Below, piece after piece: positions 28,857 through 40,042 of a stretch of 64,000 bases of DNA. A program made the position numbers and the translations under genes. The notes beneath the pieces are model-generated. The model did no database searches, was not told the DNA's origin, and saw only the letters and a list, made by a program, of their open reading frames with translations. The DNA is from Photorhabdus laumondii subsp. laumondii (GTDB lineage: Bacteria > Pseudomonadota > Gammaproteobacteria > Enterobacterales > Enterobacteriaceae): NCBI RefSeq assembly GCF_003343245.1, contig NZ_CP024901.1, positions 186,001 to 250,000 of the forward strand, given 5' to 3'. Positions within the stretch are counted from its first letter, which is position 1. The number at the start of each line of letters is the position of its first letter.

Positions 28857-31187
28857 TTAACGTTTTTTTCCAAATGCAGCAGCTAGTGCATCACTCATCG
28901 CACTGTTTCCGGCTGAGGTAGAAGAACCGGAAGTATTACGGTTCCTGTTATTTTGTTCAGGGCGGCGGTCAGTTTGTGGATTGTTATTGTTACTGCGGCG
29001 TGAGTGGGTTTCTCCCGGTTGCTCATCAAGACGCATGGTCAGAGCAATGCGCTTGCGGTTCAGATCAACTTCCAACACTTTTACTTTAACGATATCACCC
29101 GCTTTTACTACGGTGTGAGGATCTTCTACAAAGCGATTGGACAGCGAAGAGATATGAACTAAACCATCTTGATGAACGCCGATATCGACAAATGCGCCAA
29201 AGTTAGTCACGTTAGTGACCGCACCTTCCAGCACCATTCCCGGATGCAGATCATTCATGGTTTCTACACCTTCCGCGAAAGTCGCGGTTTTAAACTCTGG
29301 GCGTGGATCTCGGCCAGGTTTTTCCAGCTCTTTCAAAATATCGGTAACGGTTGGAACACCAAATTGCTCGGTGGTGAAGTCCTGAGGTTGTAATCCACGT
29401 AATGAAATAGGGTTACCCATCAATTCTTGGAGTTTCTGCTCAGTGGCCGCCAGAATTTTTTCCACTACCGGATAAGCTTCTGGATGAACGGTTGATGCAT
29501 CCAGCGGGTTATCACCGTGATTAATCCGTAAGAATCCGGCACATTGTTCAAAAGCCTTTGGCCCAAGACGATTGACTTTCAGTAATTGTGCACGGTTATT
29601 GAAACGGCCATTCTCATCACGCCAGTTGATGATATTCTGGGCAATCATACGGGTCAACCCGGCAACTCTGGTTAGCAGTGGAACAGAAGCGGTATTGAGA
29701 TCTACGCCGACGGCGTTTACGCAATCCTCAACGACTGCATCCAATTTTTTGGCAAGCTGACTCTGACTGACGTCATGTTGATACTGACCGACACCGATGG
29801 ATTTCGGATCGATTTTCACCAATTCGGCCAGTGGATCTTGCAAGCGACGGGCGATAGAGACTGCTCCACGGAGTGAAACGTCCAGATCAGGAAATTCTTG
29901 TGCCGCCAGCTCAGAGGCAGAATAAACAGATGCTCCTGCCTCACTGACAATCACTTTTTGGGCTTTTATCTCTGGGAACTGTGTTTGCACATCCGCGAAG
30001 AAACGTTCTGTTTCACGGGAAGCCGTTCCGTTACCGATGGCGACCAGTTCCACTTGATGTTTGAGACACAATGCTGCCACGCTTGCAGCAGCTTTAGCCG
30101 TTTGCCCGGTGTGTGGATAGATGGTGTCTGTGGCAATCAGTTTGCCGGTTGCATCGATAACAGCTACTTTGACACCGGTACGTAGACCGGGATCGAGCCC
30201 CATTGTTGCGCGCATACCCGCTGGCGCGGCCATCAATAGATCTTGCAGGTTACGGGCGAATACTTTGATGGCTTCATCTTCCGCTTTCTCTCGCAAGGTA
30301 CTCATCAATTCAGTTTCAAGATGCAGCAATACCTTAACGCGCCAGGTCCAGTTTACGACGGCTTTACGCCAGTTATCTGCCGGTGCATTATTCAGGCGCA
30401 GATGAAGATGCTGCGTAATAATCTGTTCGCAATAGCTCTCTTTTGGTGATTCATCAAACTGGGGATCAGCATTTAGCGAAAGTTGCAGTATGCTCTCATT
30501 ACGACCACGGAACATAGCTAGTGCGCGGTGAGAAGGGACTTGTGCGATAGGTTCATGATGATCAAAATAGTCGCGGAATTTAGCGCCTTCTTCCTCTTTT
30601 CCGGCAACGACTTTAGCGACCAAATGGGCATTCTTCCACAGATAGTCACGTACTTTCGCCAATAACGCGGCATCTTCGGCAAAACGTTCCATTAGGATAT
30701 AACGTGCACCATCCAGCGCGGCTTTGGTATCCGCTACACCTTTATCGGTATCAACAAAGGTAGTGGCAACCTGCTCTGGTTCTTGCTGTGGATCTTGCCA
30801 CAAGGAATCCGCTAGTGGTTCAAGACCGGCTTCAATAGCGATTTGTCCACGGGTACGACGCTTCGGTTTATATGGCAGATAAAGATCTTCCAGCTCTGTT
30901 TTGCTCTGGGTGCCATTAATGGCTTCGGTCAGTTCTGGGGTTAGCTTACCTTGCTCGTCAATGGATTTAAGAATGGTTTGGCGGCGGTCCGACAGTTCGC
31001 GTAGATAACTAAGGCGGGTCTCAAGTTGGCGAAGTTGGGTGTCATCCAGACCGCCGGTGACCTCTTTACGATATCGTGCAATAAAAGGGACAGTATTCCC
31101 TTCATCAAGCAGGCTAATCGCAGAAAGTACCTGTTGTGGCTGCGCCTGTAGCTCACTTGCAATAATTTGGCTCAGAGATTCATTCAT
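28857..31187 (-). CDS. yhgF: Tex-family RNA-binding transcription accessory protein
   Basis: 776 aa, full length. N-terminal Tex helical region, RuvC-like YqgF domain ([16 protein letters not shown] at about residue 330), helix-hairpin-helix region ([18 protein letters not shown]) and an S1 RNA-binding domain near 650-720 ([20 protein letters not shown]). Tail is Asn/Ser-rich. Essential-process role inferred from family. Confidence 0.95.
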   Translation of the reverse strand: MNESLSQIIASELQAQPQQVLSAISLLDEGNTVPFIARYRKEVTGGLDDTQLRQLETRLSYLRELSDRRQTILKSIDEQGKLTPELTEAINGTQSKTELEDLYLPYKPKRRTRGQIAIEAGLEPLADSLWQDPQQEPEQVATTFVDTDKGVADTKAALDGARYILMERFAEDAALLAKVRDYLWKNAHLVAKVVAGKEEEGAKFRDYFDHHEPIAQVPSHRALAMFRGRNESILQLSLNADPQFDESPKESYCEQIITQHLHLRLNNAPADNWRKAVVNWTWRVKVLLHLETELMSTLREKAEDEAIKVFARNLQDLLMAAPAGMRATMGLDPGLRTGVKVAVIDATGKLIATDTIYPHTGQTAKAAASVAALCLKHQVELVAIGNGTASRETERFFADVQTQFPEIKAQKVIVSEAGASVYSASELAAQEFPDLDVSLRGAVSIARRLQDPLAELVKIDPKSIGVGQYQHDVSQSQLAKKLDAVVEDCVNAVGVDLNTASVPLLTRVAGLTRMIAQNIINWRDENGRFNNRAQLLKVNRLGPKAFEQCAGFLRINHGDNPLDASTVHPEAYPVVEKILAATEQKLQELMGNPISLRGLQPQDFTTEQFGVPTVTDILKELEKPGRDPRPEFKTATFAEGVETMNDLHPGMVLEGAVTNVTNFGAFVDIGVHQDGLVHISSLSNRFVEDPHTVVKAGDIVKVKVLEVDLNRKRIALTMRLDEQPGETHSRRSNNNNPQTDRRPEQNNRNRNTSGSSTSAGNSAMSDALAAAFGKKR

Positions 31188-31609
31188 GTTGCATTTTCTT
31201 CTGGTGGATAAGCTTTAAATATTCATAAAGCCTTCTTTATACGTTCTGAGAGAAATAATTTCCAGTTTACGTCTAATCTTATTTTGACGAGTTACGCTAT
31301 AGCAACCGCGATTGAACTCAAATGTGAAAAGTTGTCGCTGGAACCCTAAGTGGGTTACCGGATTTGCTATGAGCTGTTTCCGAATATCAGAATTAAACTA
31401 AAAGGATAGCTAGAATAGGAAAAACTTGAGTTTCATCGCATTATTCCAGAAGCAGGTAACTAATTAATTACAAATCTACTTTTGATTTTCGTTAAAAATG
31501 GAGGAATTACTTAAAAAATTTATTTAATGGAATACGAACATGTTTACTTCCAGATTAACAATGTTGCACTTAATTATGTGAATCTACCCATTTTAAATTT
31601 TTTAATGGG
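31188..31609. other. Intergenic yhgF-greB, 422 bases without gene
   Basis: No ORF with coding character. An imperfect hairpin CCCATT/AATGGG follows the greB stop but has no U-run. I see no repeat element here. Confidence 0.5.
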
Positions 31610-32083
31610 CTATTTCGTATATTCGATCTCATTCACGTACCACAACACTTTTCCTGTTGGTGTATGAACGATTGCACTGTCTCCAACTTCTTTCTTCAAT
31701 AAAGCCCGGGCCATTGGAGAATCGATGGATATGTAATCTTTGCGACCAAAAATTTCGTCGTACCCGACAATACGGAAGCGTTTAATCTCACCTTGATCAT
31801 TTTCGATCTCTACCCATGCACCGAAGAACACTCGTCCATCTTGTTGAGGGGAGTAATCAACACACCGCAATTCTTCTAAGCTTTTGGTTAGATATCGGAC
31901 TCTGCGATCAATCTCCCGTAGCCTCTTCTTGTTATATTGATAATCTGCGTTTTCACTCCGGTCACCGAGGCTTGCTGCCCAAGTCACTTTTTTAGTCACT
32001 TCTGGGCGCTCTTCACGCCAGAGATAATCCAGTTCTTCCTTTAATTTGTTGTAGCCTTCACGGGTTATCAGTTTAGTTTTCAT
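31610..32083 (-). CDS. greB: Transcript elongation factor GreB
   Basis: 157 aa. N-terminal coiled coil with the acidic tip region (TWAASLGDRSENADYQYNKK) and C-terminal FKBP-like domain (ISIDSPMARALLKKEVGDS). It stimulates RNA polymerase to cleave backtracked transcripts. ATG 32083, with an ERIC upstream. Confidence 0.95.
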   Translation of the reverse strand: MKTKLITREGYNKLKEELDYLWREERPEVTKKVTWAASLGDRSENADYQYNKKRLREIDRRVRYLTKSLEELRCVDYSPQQDGRVFFGAWVEIENDQGEIKRFRIVGYDEIFGRKDYISIDSPMARALLKKEVGDSAIVHTPTGKVLWYVNEIEYTK

Positions 32084-32124
32084 TTTATCTTGATGTAGAT
32101 ACCGTAGTTAATCTCATATAAGTG

Positions 32125-32251
32125 TATACCCGTTATCTTTCAAGTTGCCTCTTTGTTGGCTGCACTCGCTCACCCCGGTCACATAGTTTGCTATGCTCCC
32201 GGGGATTCGCTCCCTTGCCGTCGCGATGCAACTTGAAATCCATAGGGTATA
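32125..32251 (+). repeat. ERIC element, copy 4 (greB-ompR spacer)
   Basis: 127 bp, TATACCCG to GGGTATA. The right half has AACTTGAAA where other copies have ATCTTGAAA. Confidence 0.92.
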
Positions 32252-32936
32252 TAAAACAGCCCATTTTGGTCGATGTCAAATTAAGACTCGGTTTTTAGTC
32301 ATTATCGGTAACAAGATTGCTTTACCTGTCTGCTCATTATGATATTTGGCTCTAATATTTATAACGTTCATCATATAATTTATGGTTCTGTGTACTGAAT
32401 AGTATGTATGCTGTGAATCTTGCTGGTGATGAAACAGGCTGTTAAGGTTTAAGTGAAGAAAAAACAAGCGAAATTGTTTACTATAGTCAGGAAAGGTGAC
32501 GAAAATTCGACCGTCGCGTGATTTCTTGTTCAAACGTTGGTGAGCTGAACATTATCGATCCAGATCCTCGTTAGTAAGGGAAAACCGTGGCGGAGGTAAG
32601 CAGATAATATGCAGCAAAGGGCATTTTTCGTTTAGTCTGCCTGATGAATTTAATCCCGCTAATAAATAGATTTCTATCGATTTGCCGGTCACCAGGGTGC
32701 TAATTGATGGATTGGTGGATGGCAAAATAACGGTAGAAATTCGATAGTTGACAGTGAATTACTGCGTTCTCATTGTCAGTAATAAACCACTAAATTAATC
32801 ATTCGAATTAATAACCGTGGAAATAAGTCCTATTAGGAATAGTCTCAAAATACAGATATCTGGTTTCTATCTTTGGGTTAATCTCTTTCAAAATGATAAA
32901 TTTATCAAAGCATGTAGTGTTTTTTGGAGTTTGATA
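32252..32936. other. Upstream region of ompR with a possible decayed coding fragment
   Basis: 685 bases that must hold the divergent greB and ompR promoters. At about 32633-32749 one frame reads FSLPDEFNPANK, a stop, then ISIDLPVTRVLIDGLVDG and on to ITVEIR-stop, which has protein-like character; it may be a gene relic, unidentified. Confidence 0.35.
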
Positions 32937-33656
32937 ATGCAAGTAGATAACAAGATCCTTGTGGTGGATGATGACATGCGTTTACGAACGTTATTAGAGC
33001 GTTATCTGACAGAACAAGGTTTTCAGGTACGTAGTGCTGCTAATGCGGAGCAGATGGACCGCTTACTGACACGGGAATCTGTTAGCTTAATCGTATTGGA
33101 TTTAATGTTACCAGGAGAGGATGGGCTTTCTGTTTGCCAAAGGCTGAGAAACCAAAGTAATCCGGTACCGATTATTATGGTGACCGCGAGGGGAGAAGAG
33201 GTAGATCGTATTGTTGGGCTGGAAATTGGTGCTGATGATTATATTCCGAAGCCATTTAATCCCCGTGAGCTATTAGCGCGTATCCGGGCGGTATTACGTC
33301 GTCAGGCGAATAAGTTATTGGGCCTACCGGCTGAGGATGATGCGATTATTAATTTTGGTAAGTTTAGCCTCAATTTGAGTACGCGGGAAATGTTTCAGGG
33401 AGATGAACATATTCAATTAACCAGTGGAGAATTTGCTGTATTGAAAGTACTGGTTTCTTATCCTGGCGTGCCACTGTCCCGTAATAAGTTGATGAATTTA
33501 GCGCGTGGCCGGGAATATAGCACGATGAAGCGATCGATTGATGTCTTGGTTTCACGTCTGCGCCGTGTGATTGAAGAAGATCCTACACATCCTCGCTATA
33601 TCCAGACTATCTGGGGTCTGGGCTATGTCTTTGTGCCAGACGGAATTCGTGTATGA
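32937..33656 (+). CDS. ompR: Osmolarity response regulator OmpR
   Basis: 239 aa from ATG 32937 with TTGGAG upstream; the longer open frame is not used. Receiver domain with DDD at 11-13 and phospho-acceptor Asp55 in [12 protein letters not shown], and a C-terminal winged helix ([19 protein letters not shown]). It controls porin genes with EnvZ. The stop overlaps the envZ start by 4 bases. Confidence 0.97.
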   Translation: MQVDNKILVVDDDMRLRTLLERYLTEQGFQVRSAANAEQMDRLLTRESVSLIVLDLMLPGEDGLSVCQRLRNQSNPVPIIMVTARGEEVDRIVGLEIGADDYIPKPFNPRELLARIRAVLRRQANKLLGLPAEDDAIINFGKFSLNLSTREMFQGDEHIQLTSGEFAVLKVLVSYPGVPLSRNKLMNLARGREYSTMKRSIDVLVSRLRRVIEEDPTHPRYIQTIWGLGYVFVPDGIRV

Positions 33657-34984
33657 GATTATTGCGATTCTCCCCTCGCAGCACGTTTACCCATACTTTA
33701 TTCCTGATTATGGCTATGCTGTTTATCAGTCTGGTAACCAGCTACTTGGTTGTTGTGAATTTCGTTATTATGCCAAGTTTGCAGCAGTTCAATAAGGTAT
33801 TAGCGTATGAAGTTCGTACCCTAATGGCTGAAAAATTGAAGTTAGAGGATGGCTCTTTTCTGGTGATATCGCCGGTAGTTCGCCGGGAGATTTATCAGGA
33901 ATTGGGTATTACGCTCTATTCTGAATCTGATGCGGAGATACAAGGTTTATGTTGGGCCAGACGTTATGATTTCCTGAGTGAGAAGATGGGCGAGTACCTT
34001 GGTGGCAAGGCTGATCTTCGTCTGGAAATAAACACAGATAGCCCTATACTTTGGCTTAATTCTTATTTGGCCCCCGATATTTGGGTCAGGGTTCCTTTGA
34101 CTGAGATCGAACAAAATCAATTCTCTCCTATTTTCCGCTATACACTGGCAATTCTATTACTGGTATTCGGTTGTATCTGGCTTTATATCCGTTTTCAGAA
34201 CCGGCCTTTACTGGAAATGGAGTATGCCGCCAGGCAAACAGGTAAAGGTATTATGATGCCGGCGGTGCGGGAAGCGGGCTCTCTGGAAGTTCGTGCAGCC
34301 ATTCGCGCATTTAACCAAATGTCCGCCGGGATAAAACTATTGGAAAGTGACCGCACGATATTAATTGCCGGCGTAAGCCATGATTTGCGTACGCCGCTGA
34401 CACGTATTCGACTGGCAACAGAAATGATGAGCAAGGAAGATACTTATCTGTCTGAATCTATCAATAAAGATATTGAAGAGTGTAACGCCATTATTGAGCA
34501 ATTCATTGACTATCTCCGTACCGGGCAGGAAATGCCAATGGAGTTTTGTGAACTGAATTCTATTCTCAAAGAGGTTATTTCCGCCGAGAATGGCTATGAA
34601 CAGGATATTGAAAACCATCTGTCTCTTCACCCAATAACCGTTAACGCCAATCCGATTTCTATTAAACGGGCATTGGCTAATCTGTTGGTTAATGCCAATC
34701 GTTATGGTAACGGCTGGATTAAAGTGAGTAGTGGTCAGACAAATAAATTTGCTTGGTTTCAGGTAGAAGATAATGGAGCCGGCATCAAACAGGAAGATTT
34801 GCCACGGTTATTTCAGCCATTTGTTCGTGGCGAAAGAGCGCGCAGCAGCAGTGGAACAGGGTTAGGTCTGGCGATTGTTCAGCGAATTATTGATGCTCAT
34901 GATGGGAAAATTGAAATGGGCACCAGCCTCAGAGGGGGATTATCTATCCGTGTCTGTATTCCTGTTGTGGAAGATAATTTTTAA
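33653..34984 (+). CDS. envZ: Osmosensor histidine kinase EnvZ
   Basis: 443 aa. First membrane segment [19 protein letters not shown] near residues 15-35, a periplasmic domain, and a second segment [17 protein letters not shown] near 163-180. HAMP follows, then the H-box [17 protein letters not shown]-box [10 protein letters not shown] and G-box GTGLGLAIV. Phosphorylates OmpR in response to osmolarity. Coupled to ompR by ATGA overlap. Confidence 0.96.
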   Translation: MRLLRFSPRSTFTHTLFLIMAMLFISLVTSYLVVVNFVIMPSLQQFNKVLAYEVRTLMAEKLKLEDGSFLVISPVVRREIYQELGITLYSESDAEIQGLCWARRYDFLSEKMGEYLGGKADLRLEINTDSPILWLNSYLAPDIWVRVPLTEIEQNQFSPIFRYTLAILLLVFGCIWLYIRFQNRPLLEMEYAARQTGKGIMMPAVREAGSLEVRAAIRAFNQMSAGIKLLESDRTILIAGVSHDLRTPLTRIRLATEMMSKEDTYLSESINKDIEECNAIIEQFIDYLRTGQEMPMEFCELNSILKEVISAENGYEQDIENHLSLHPITVNANPISIKRALANLLVNANRYGNGWIKVSSGQTNKFAWFQVEDNGAGIKQEDLPRLFQPFVRGERARSSSGTGLGLAIVQRIIDAHDGKIEMGTSLRGGLSIRVCIPVVEDNF

Positions 34985-35071
34985 CGGCTTGATAATCATC
35001 TCCTATATTTGATTTTTATGGTGTGTGGAGATGACAGTTTTATGTCAATTACAGGTTAAGTGCCGATTGCG

Positions 35072-35122
35072 CTATCATAAAAATGTCATAATTAAGACAT
35101 TTTGCTGTAATTAAATTGACCT
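35072..35122 (+). promoter_or_regulatory. Tandem Pho boxes upstream of pstS
   Basis: Seven-base half-sites repeat every 11 bases: CTATCAT (35072), ATGTCAT (35083), AAGACAT (35094), CTGTAAT (35105) and TTGACCT (35116), with AT-rich 4-base spacers. CTATCAT-AAAA-ATGTCAT is close to the PhoB consensus CTGTCAT-AAAA-CTGTCAT. A TATTTT at 35122 may be the -10. Phosphate-starvation control by PhoB is expected from this. Confidence 0.75.
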
Positions 35123-35155
35123 ATTTTCCTCTTGCACCTTTTTTGATTTGACGAA

Positions 35156-35282
35156 TATACCCTATGGATTTCAAGATGCATCGCGACGGCAAGGGAGCGA
35201 GTCCCCGGGAGCATAGCGAACTATGTGACCGGGGTGAGCGAGTGCAGCCAACAAAGAGGCCACTTGAAGGATAACGGGTATA
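35156..35282 (-). repeat. ERIC element, copy 5 (pst leader, inverted)
   Basis: 127 bp in reverse orientation relative to the other four copies, TATACCCTATGG to ACGGGTATA. Lies between the Pho boxes and pstS, so it belongs to the pst mRNA leader. Confidence 0.92.
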
Positions 35283-35322
35283 CATTTCTTTGTTGATTCT
35301 CAATATCCCATTAGGAGGGATT

Positions 35323-36363
35323 ATGAAACTGATGCGTACCACCGTAACCGGCATAATGGCAGCGGCGTTTTCTTTGACAACCCTGCCTGTATTTGCTGCC
35401 ACTAGTTTAACCGGGGCAGGTGCGACATTTCCCGCACCGGTGTATGCCAAGTGGGCGGATTCTTATCAAAAAGAGACAGGTAATAAAGTCAATTATCAAG
35501 GCATCGGTTCTTCCGGTGGCGTAAAACAAATTCTGGCAAATACCGTTGATTTCGGGGCTTCCGATGCCCCTTTATCTGATGAAAAGTTAGCTGCTGATGG
35601 TTTGTTTCAATTCCCGACCGTCATCGGTGGGGTGGTACTGGCGGTTAATATCCCGGGGATTAAATCTGGTGAATTGACATTGGATGGTAAAACTTTAGGC
35701 GATATTTACTTAGGTAAAGTGAAAAAGTGGAATGATCCAGCAATTACTCAATTGAATCCGGGAGTCAAACTGCCGGAACAAGATATTGCTGTGATACGTC
35801 GTGCTGACGGTTCCGGTACTTCCTTTGTATTTACTCGCTACCTCTCTAAAGTGAATAAAGCGTGGCAAGAAAAAGTTGGCGTGGGTTCCACCGTAAGCTG
35901 GCCTATTGGTTTGGGTGGTAAAGGTAATGATGGGATTGCCGCATTTGTTCAACGTCTGACGGGTTCCATTGGTTATGTTGAATATGCTTACGCTAAACAG
36001 AATCATCTGGCTTATACCAAATTGGTATCTGCTAATGGCAACATTGTTAGCCCGACAGAAGAGAGTTTCAGTGCCGCAGCGAAGAAAGCAGAATGGCATA
36101 AAACGTTTGCTCAGGATTTGACAAACCAGCAAGGTGAAAATGTGTGGCCGATGACTTCCACTACATTTGTTCTGGTTCATCAACAGCAAAAAGATGCAGT
36201 GAAAGGGGCAGAAATATTGAAATTCTTTGACTGGGCTTATGAGAAAGGCAGTAAACAGGCAAACGATCTGGATTATGCAACTCTGCCTAAAGAGGTGATT
36301 GAGCAAGTTCGTGCGGCTTGGAAAACCCAGATAAAAGATAGCAATGGCAAGGCCCTGTATTAA
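35323..36363 (+). CDS. pstS: Phosphate ABC transporter, periplasmic binding protein
   Basis: 346 aa from ATG 35323 with AGGAGGG upstream. Signal peptide to about residue 25 (cleavage near VFAA), then [17 protein letters not shown], the hallmark of PstS, and the phosphate-binding GSSGGVKQI and [13 protein letters not shown] loops. First gene of the pst operon. Confidence 0.97.
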   Translation: MKLMRTTVTGIMAAAFSLTTLPVFAATSLTGAGATFPAPVYAKWADSYQKETGNKVNYQGIGSSGGVKQILANTVDFGASDAPLSDEKLAADGLFQFPTVIGGVVLAVNIPGIKSGELTLDGKTLGDIYLGKVKKWNDPAITQLNPGVKLPEQDIAVIRRADGSGTSFVFTRYLSKVNKAWQEKVGVGSTVSWPIGLGGKGNDGIAAFVQRLTGSIGYVEYAYAKQNHLAYTKLVSANGNIVSPTEESFSAAAKKAEWHKTFAQDLTNQQGENVWPMTSTTFVLVHQQQKDAVKGAEILKFFDWAYEKGSKQANDLDYATLPKEVIEQVRAAWKTQIKDSNGKALY

Positions 36364-36380
36364 GTCGTGTTGATAGTGAC

Positions 36381-36428
36381 TGTTTTAAATATCGATTGTT
36401 TTAAATATCGATTGCTTTAAATATCGAT
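36381..36428 (+). repeat. 16-bp tandem repeat in the pstS-pstC spacer
   Basis: TGTTTTAAATATCGAT occurs at 36381 and 36397, and TGCTTTAAATATCGAT at 36413. A hairpin (36449-36469, TTCCCCGTTTAAGGGGGGAG) follows before pstC. Together these may reduce readthrough so that PstS exceeds the membrane components. Confidence 0.8.
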
Positions 36429-36494
36429 TAAATTTGTCGTTTTAATTTCTTCCCCGTTTAAGGGGGGAGTTAACCCCGAATGAGAATAAGCTCT

Positions 36495-37451
36495 ATGGCC
36501 GAACAAAAAACGGCAATGAAAGCACCCAGTAAAAATGGCGATATTATTTTCAGCGCACTGGTTAGGCTAGCTGCGCTGATAACTTTATTTTTGTTAGGAG
36601 GCATCATTATCTCGCTGATTATTGCCTCCTGGCCTAGTATTCAGCAGTTCGGCATCTCTTTCCTCTGGCAGAAAACGTGGGATGCCCCGGCAGAGCAATT
36701 TGGGGCCTTGATACCGATTTACGGTACATTGGTTACTTCGCTAATTGCGCTGATTATCGCAGTGCCTGTTAGTTTTGGGATTGCTTTGTTTCTAACAGAA
36801 CTGGCACCTAACTGGCTGAAACGTCCGCTCGGTATCGCCATTGAGTTACTGGCCGCTATCCCAAGTATTGTGTATGGCATGTGGGGGTTGTTTGTTTTTG
36901 CGCCGCTATTTGCCACCTATTTCCAGCAGCCCGCCGGCAATCTCCTCGCCAGTATGCCGATTGTGGGCGAATTGTTCTCCGGCCCTGCCTTTGGTATCGG
37001 TATTCTGGCGGCGGGTGTTATTCTCGCTATCATGATTATCCCTTATATCACTTCGGTGATGCGTGACGTTTTCGAACAAACACCGGTGATGATGAAAGAA
37101 TCGGCTTATGGTATCGGTTGTACCACTTGGGAGGTTATCTGGCATATCGTGTTGCCTTACACCCGAAATGGCGTGATTGGTGGTGTCATGTTGGGCCTTG
37201 GTCGTGCGTTGGGGGAAACGATGGCGGTGACTTTTATCATCGGTAACACCTACCAGCTCGATAGTTTCTCACTGTTTATGCCGGGTAACAGCATCACTTC
37301 TGCGCTAGCGAACGAATTCGCGGAAGCAGAATCTGGCTTGCATACCGCAGCATTGATGGAGCTTGGTCTGATTCTATTTGTGATCACCTTTATTGTGCTG
37401 GCGTTATCAAAATTGATGATTATGCGCTTGGCGAAGAATGAGGGGCGCTGA
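36495..37451 (+). CDS. pstC: Phosphate ABC transporter permease PstC
   Basis: 318 aa from ATG 36495 ([11 protein letters not shown]), the start that aligns with known PstC; ATG 36480 in frame is an alternative. About six membrane segments and the permease EAA loop [20 protein letters not shown]. Confidence 0.95.
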   Translation: MAEQKTAMKAPSKNGDIIFSALVRLAALITLFLLGGIIISLIIASWPSIQQFGISFLWQKTWDAPAEQFGALIPIYGTLVTSLIALIIAVPVSFGIALFLTELAPNWLKRPLGIAIELLAAIPSIVYGMWGLFVFAPLFATYFQQPAGNLLASMPIVGELFSGPAFGIGILAAGVILAIMIIPYITSVMRDVFEQTPVMMKESAYGIGCTTWEVIWHIVLPYTRNGVIGGVMLGLGRALGETMAVTFIIGNTYQLDSFSLFMPGNSITSALANEFAEAESGLHTAALMELGLILFVITFIVLALSKLMIMRLAKNEGR

Positions 37452-37452
37452 T

Positions 37453-38337
37453 ATGGCAACGATAGACAGACAAAAGCCTATTGATGCTAATGTACGTAGC
37501 TGTAAACAGGCATGGCGCCGTCAAAAAAATCGCATCGCTCTGCTGTTATCAATGGCGACCATGTTGTTTGGTCTGTTTTGGTTGGTGTGGATTCTGTTTT
37601 CTACCGTCACCAAAGGTTTCGACGGCATGTCACTGGCGTTGTTCACCGAAATGACACCGCCACCGAATACGGAAGGTGGTGGTTTGGCAAATGCCATTGT
37701 GGGCAGTGGATTACTGATCCTGTGGGCGACAGTTATCGGTACGCCTCTGGGGATCATGGCGGGTATCTATTTGGCGGAATATGGCCGCCGGTCATGGCTG
37801 GCAGAGGTGATCCGCTTTATAAACGATATCTTGCTGTCAGCCCCTTCTATTGTTGTCGGTTTATTTGTTTACATGGTCGTTGTGACAAAAATGCAGCATT
37901 TTTCCGGTTGGGCGGGGGTGATTGCTTTGGCGTTGTTACAGGTGCCGATTGTGATCAGGACCACAGAAAACATGTTAAAACTGGTTCCTGATAGCCTGCG
38001 CGAAGCCGCTTATGCCTTAGGTACACCGAAATGGAAGATGATTTCAGCCATCACGCTGAAAGCATCGGTATCCGGCATTATCACCGGTGTGCTGCTGGCG
38101 ATTGCTCGAATTGCTGGGGAAACAGCGCCATTGCTGTTCACCTCTCTTTCCAATCAGTTCTGGAGTACTGACCTGAGCCAGCCAATTGCTAACTTACCGG
38201 TCACCATCTTTAAATTTGCTATGAGTCCATTCTCCGAATGGCAGCAACTGGCGTGGGCCGGCGTATTATTGATCACCCTGTGTGTATTGCTGATTAACAT
38301 TGTGGCGCGTGTGCTGTTTGCCAAGAAAAAGCACTGA
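37453..38337 (+). CDS. pstA: Phosphate ABC transporter permease PstA
   Basis: 294 aa from ATG 37453, one base after the pstC stop. Six membrane segments; EAA loop [20 protein letters not shown]. Forms the channel with PstC. Confidence 0.96.
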   Translation: MATIDRQKPIDANVRSCKQAWRRQKNRIALLLSMATMLFGLFWLVWILFSTVTKGFDGMSLALFTEMTPPPNTEGGGLANAIVGSGLLILWATVIGTPLGIMAGIYLAEYGRRSWLAEVIRFINDILLSAPSIVVGLFVYMVVVTKMQHFSGWAGVIALALLQVPIVIRTTENMLKLVPDSLREAAYALGTPKWKMISAITLKASVSGIITGVLLAIARIAGETAPLLFTSLSNQFWSTDLSQPIANLPVTIFKFAMSPFSEWQQLAWAGVLLITLCVLLINIVARVLFAKKKH

Positions 38338-38363
38338 CCGATATTTTCAACAGAGAGAAGTAA

Positions 38364-39140
38364 ATGAACATAGTTAATGATATCGCTAGCAGCAAAATTC
38401 AGGTCCACAATCTGAACTTTTACTATGGCAAATTTCACGCGCTGAAAAACATAACGTTGAATATTGCAAAGAATAAAGTAACTGCTTTTATCGGTCCGTC
38501 GGGTTGCGGTAAGTCTACGTTACTACGAACTTTCAACAAAATGTATGAACTGTATGGTGAACAGCGGGCGGAAGGTAAAATTCTGCTGGATGGTAAGAAT
38601 ATCCTGACTGATAAACAGGATGTGGCGCTGCTACGAGCCAACGTTGGCATGGTATTCCAAAAACCAACGCCATTTCCAATGTCTATTTACGACAATATCG
38701 CGTTTGGTGTCCGTCTGTTTGAAAAACTCTCCAGAGCAGAAATGGATGAACGTGTTCAGTGGGCTTTGACGAAAGCGGCTTTATGGAGTGAAACCCGGGA
38801 TAAGCTATATCAGAGCGGATACAGTCTATCTGGTGGGCAACAACAACGTTTGTGTATTGCGCGTGGCATTGCGATCCGGCCAGAAGTTTTGCTATTGGAT
38901 GAACCTTGCTCAGCCCTTGACCCGATTTCTACCGGTCGAATTGAAGAGTTGATCAGCGAATTGAAATCTGAATATACCGTGGTGATTGTGACTCATAATA
39001 TGCAGCAGGCTGCGCGTTGTTCAGACCACACTGCGTTTATGTACCTTGGTGAATTAATTGAATTCAGTGATACAGACACATTGTTTACCACACCGAAAAT
39101 GAAACAAACTGAAGACTATATTACCGGTCGTTATGGTTGA
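38364..39140 (+). CDS. pstB: Phosphate ABC transporter ATPase PstB
   Basis: 258 aa. Walker [10 protein letters not shown], signature LSGGQQQR, Walker [14 protein letters not shown]-loop [19 protein letters not shown] ribosome site before ATG. Confidence 0.97.
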   Translation: MNIVNDIASSKIQVHNLNFYYGKFHALKNITLNIAKNKVTAFIGPSGCGKSTLLRTFNKMYELYGEQRAEGKILLDGKNILTDKQDVALLRANVGMVFQKPTPFPMSIYDNIAFGVRLFEKLSRAEMDERVQWALTKAALWSETRDKLYQSGYSLSGGQQQRLCIARGIAIRPEVLLLDEPCSALDPISTGRIEELISELKSEYTVVIVTHNMQQAARCSDHTAFMYLGELIEFSDTDTLFTTPKMKQTEDYITGRYG

Positions 39141-39154
39141 TTATGGGGCGTAAC

Positions 39155-39874
39155 ATGGACAATCTGAATCTCAACAAACATATTTCTGGTCAGTTTAACG
39201 CTGAGCTGGCACATGTCCGTACTGAACTGATGGCAATGGGTGGGCTGGTGGAGGAACAACTCTCTAAAGCCATTACCGCGATGCATAATCAGGATGCTGC
39301 ATTGGCGCGTGAAGTGATTGAGGATGACCATAAGGTCAATATGATGGAAGTGGCTATTGATGAGGCGTGTGTTCGCATCATAGCTAAGCGTCAGCCAACG
39401 GCCAGTGATCTGCGGCTGATTATGTCAATTTCGAAAACAATTGCTGAACTGGAAAGAATTGGTGATGTCGCAAATAAAATTTGCCAGACGGCACTTGAGA
39501 AATTCTCACATCAGCATCAACCCCTGTTGGTTAGCTTGGAATCCCTGGGCCGCCATACCATCCAGATGCTGCATGATGTGTTAGATGCCTTTGCCCGCAT
39601 GGATCTGGAAGAAGCGATTCGTATCTATCACGAAGATAAAAAGGTGGATAAAGAGTATGAAGGTATTGTCCGCCAGTTGATGACTTATATGATGGAAGAT
39701 CCTCGAACCATCCCCAGTGTACTGACCGTCCTGCTTTGTGCCCGTTCTATCGAACGCATTGGCGATCGTTGTCAAAACATCTGTGAATTCATTTTCTACT
39801 ATGTTAAAGGGCAGGATTTCCGGCATGTAGGTGGTGATGAACTGGAAAAGCTGTTGACAAAAGATAACGAATAG
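39155..39874 (+). CDS. phoU: Phosphate signalling regulator PhoU
   Basis: 239 aa from ATG 39155 ([14 protein letters not shown]), which aligns with known PhoU; the frame is open from 39137 but overlaps pstB. Two three-helix bundles with metal-binding motifs such as [12 protein letters not shown] and [15 protein letters not shown]. Links Pst to PhoR/PhoB signalling. Confidence 0.96.
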   Translation: MDNLNLNKHISGQFNAELAHVRTELMAMGGLVEEQLSKAITAMHNQDAALAREVIEDDHKVNMMEVAIDEACVRIIAKRQPTASDLRLIMSISKTIAELERIGDVANKICQTALEKFSHQHQPLLVSLESLGRHTIQMLHDVLDAFARMDLEEAIRIYHEDKKVDKEYEGIVRQLMTYMMEDPRTIPSVLTVLLCARSIERIGDRCQNICEFIFYYVKGQDFRHVGGDELEKLLTKDNE

Positions 39875-39902
39875 CTCGCTGACCACTTGGTCAATAGTCT
39901 GA

Positions 39903-39932
39903 ATGCTGGTATTTTTACCGGCATTTTTTTTA
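39903..39932 (+). terminator. Rho-independent terminator of pst-phoU
   Basis: ATGCTGGTA-TTTT-TACCGGCAT followed by eight T, about 30 bases after the phoU stop. Confidence 0.88.
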
Positions 39933-40042
39933 TCTTATAATTGCTGATAGTTATAAATATAGTTATTTATATTATTTCATGCACTATAGTGAAATTGATA
40001 GCTTGTGATTAATAAAGAATTAATTGTTGTCAGGAGAGTTTA

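Noticed and set aside
32276..32533. 85-codon minus-strand frame in the greB-ompR spacer
   Set aside because: No ribosome site, no family, low-complexity His/Asn-rich text.
14117..35282. The five 127-bp repeats considered as CRISPR or REP/BIME units
   Set aside because: They are single, dispersed, have long imperfect inverted repeats and TA flanks, and carry the ERIC core; not arrays with spacers.
35710..36306. 198-codon open frame antisense to pstS
   Set aside because: Lies wholly inside a certain gene on the other strand and has no recognisable family, ribosome site or conserved motif.
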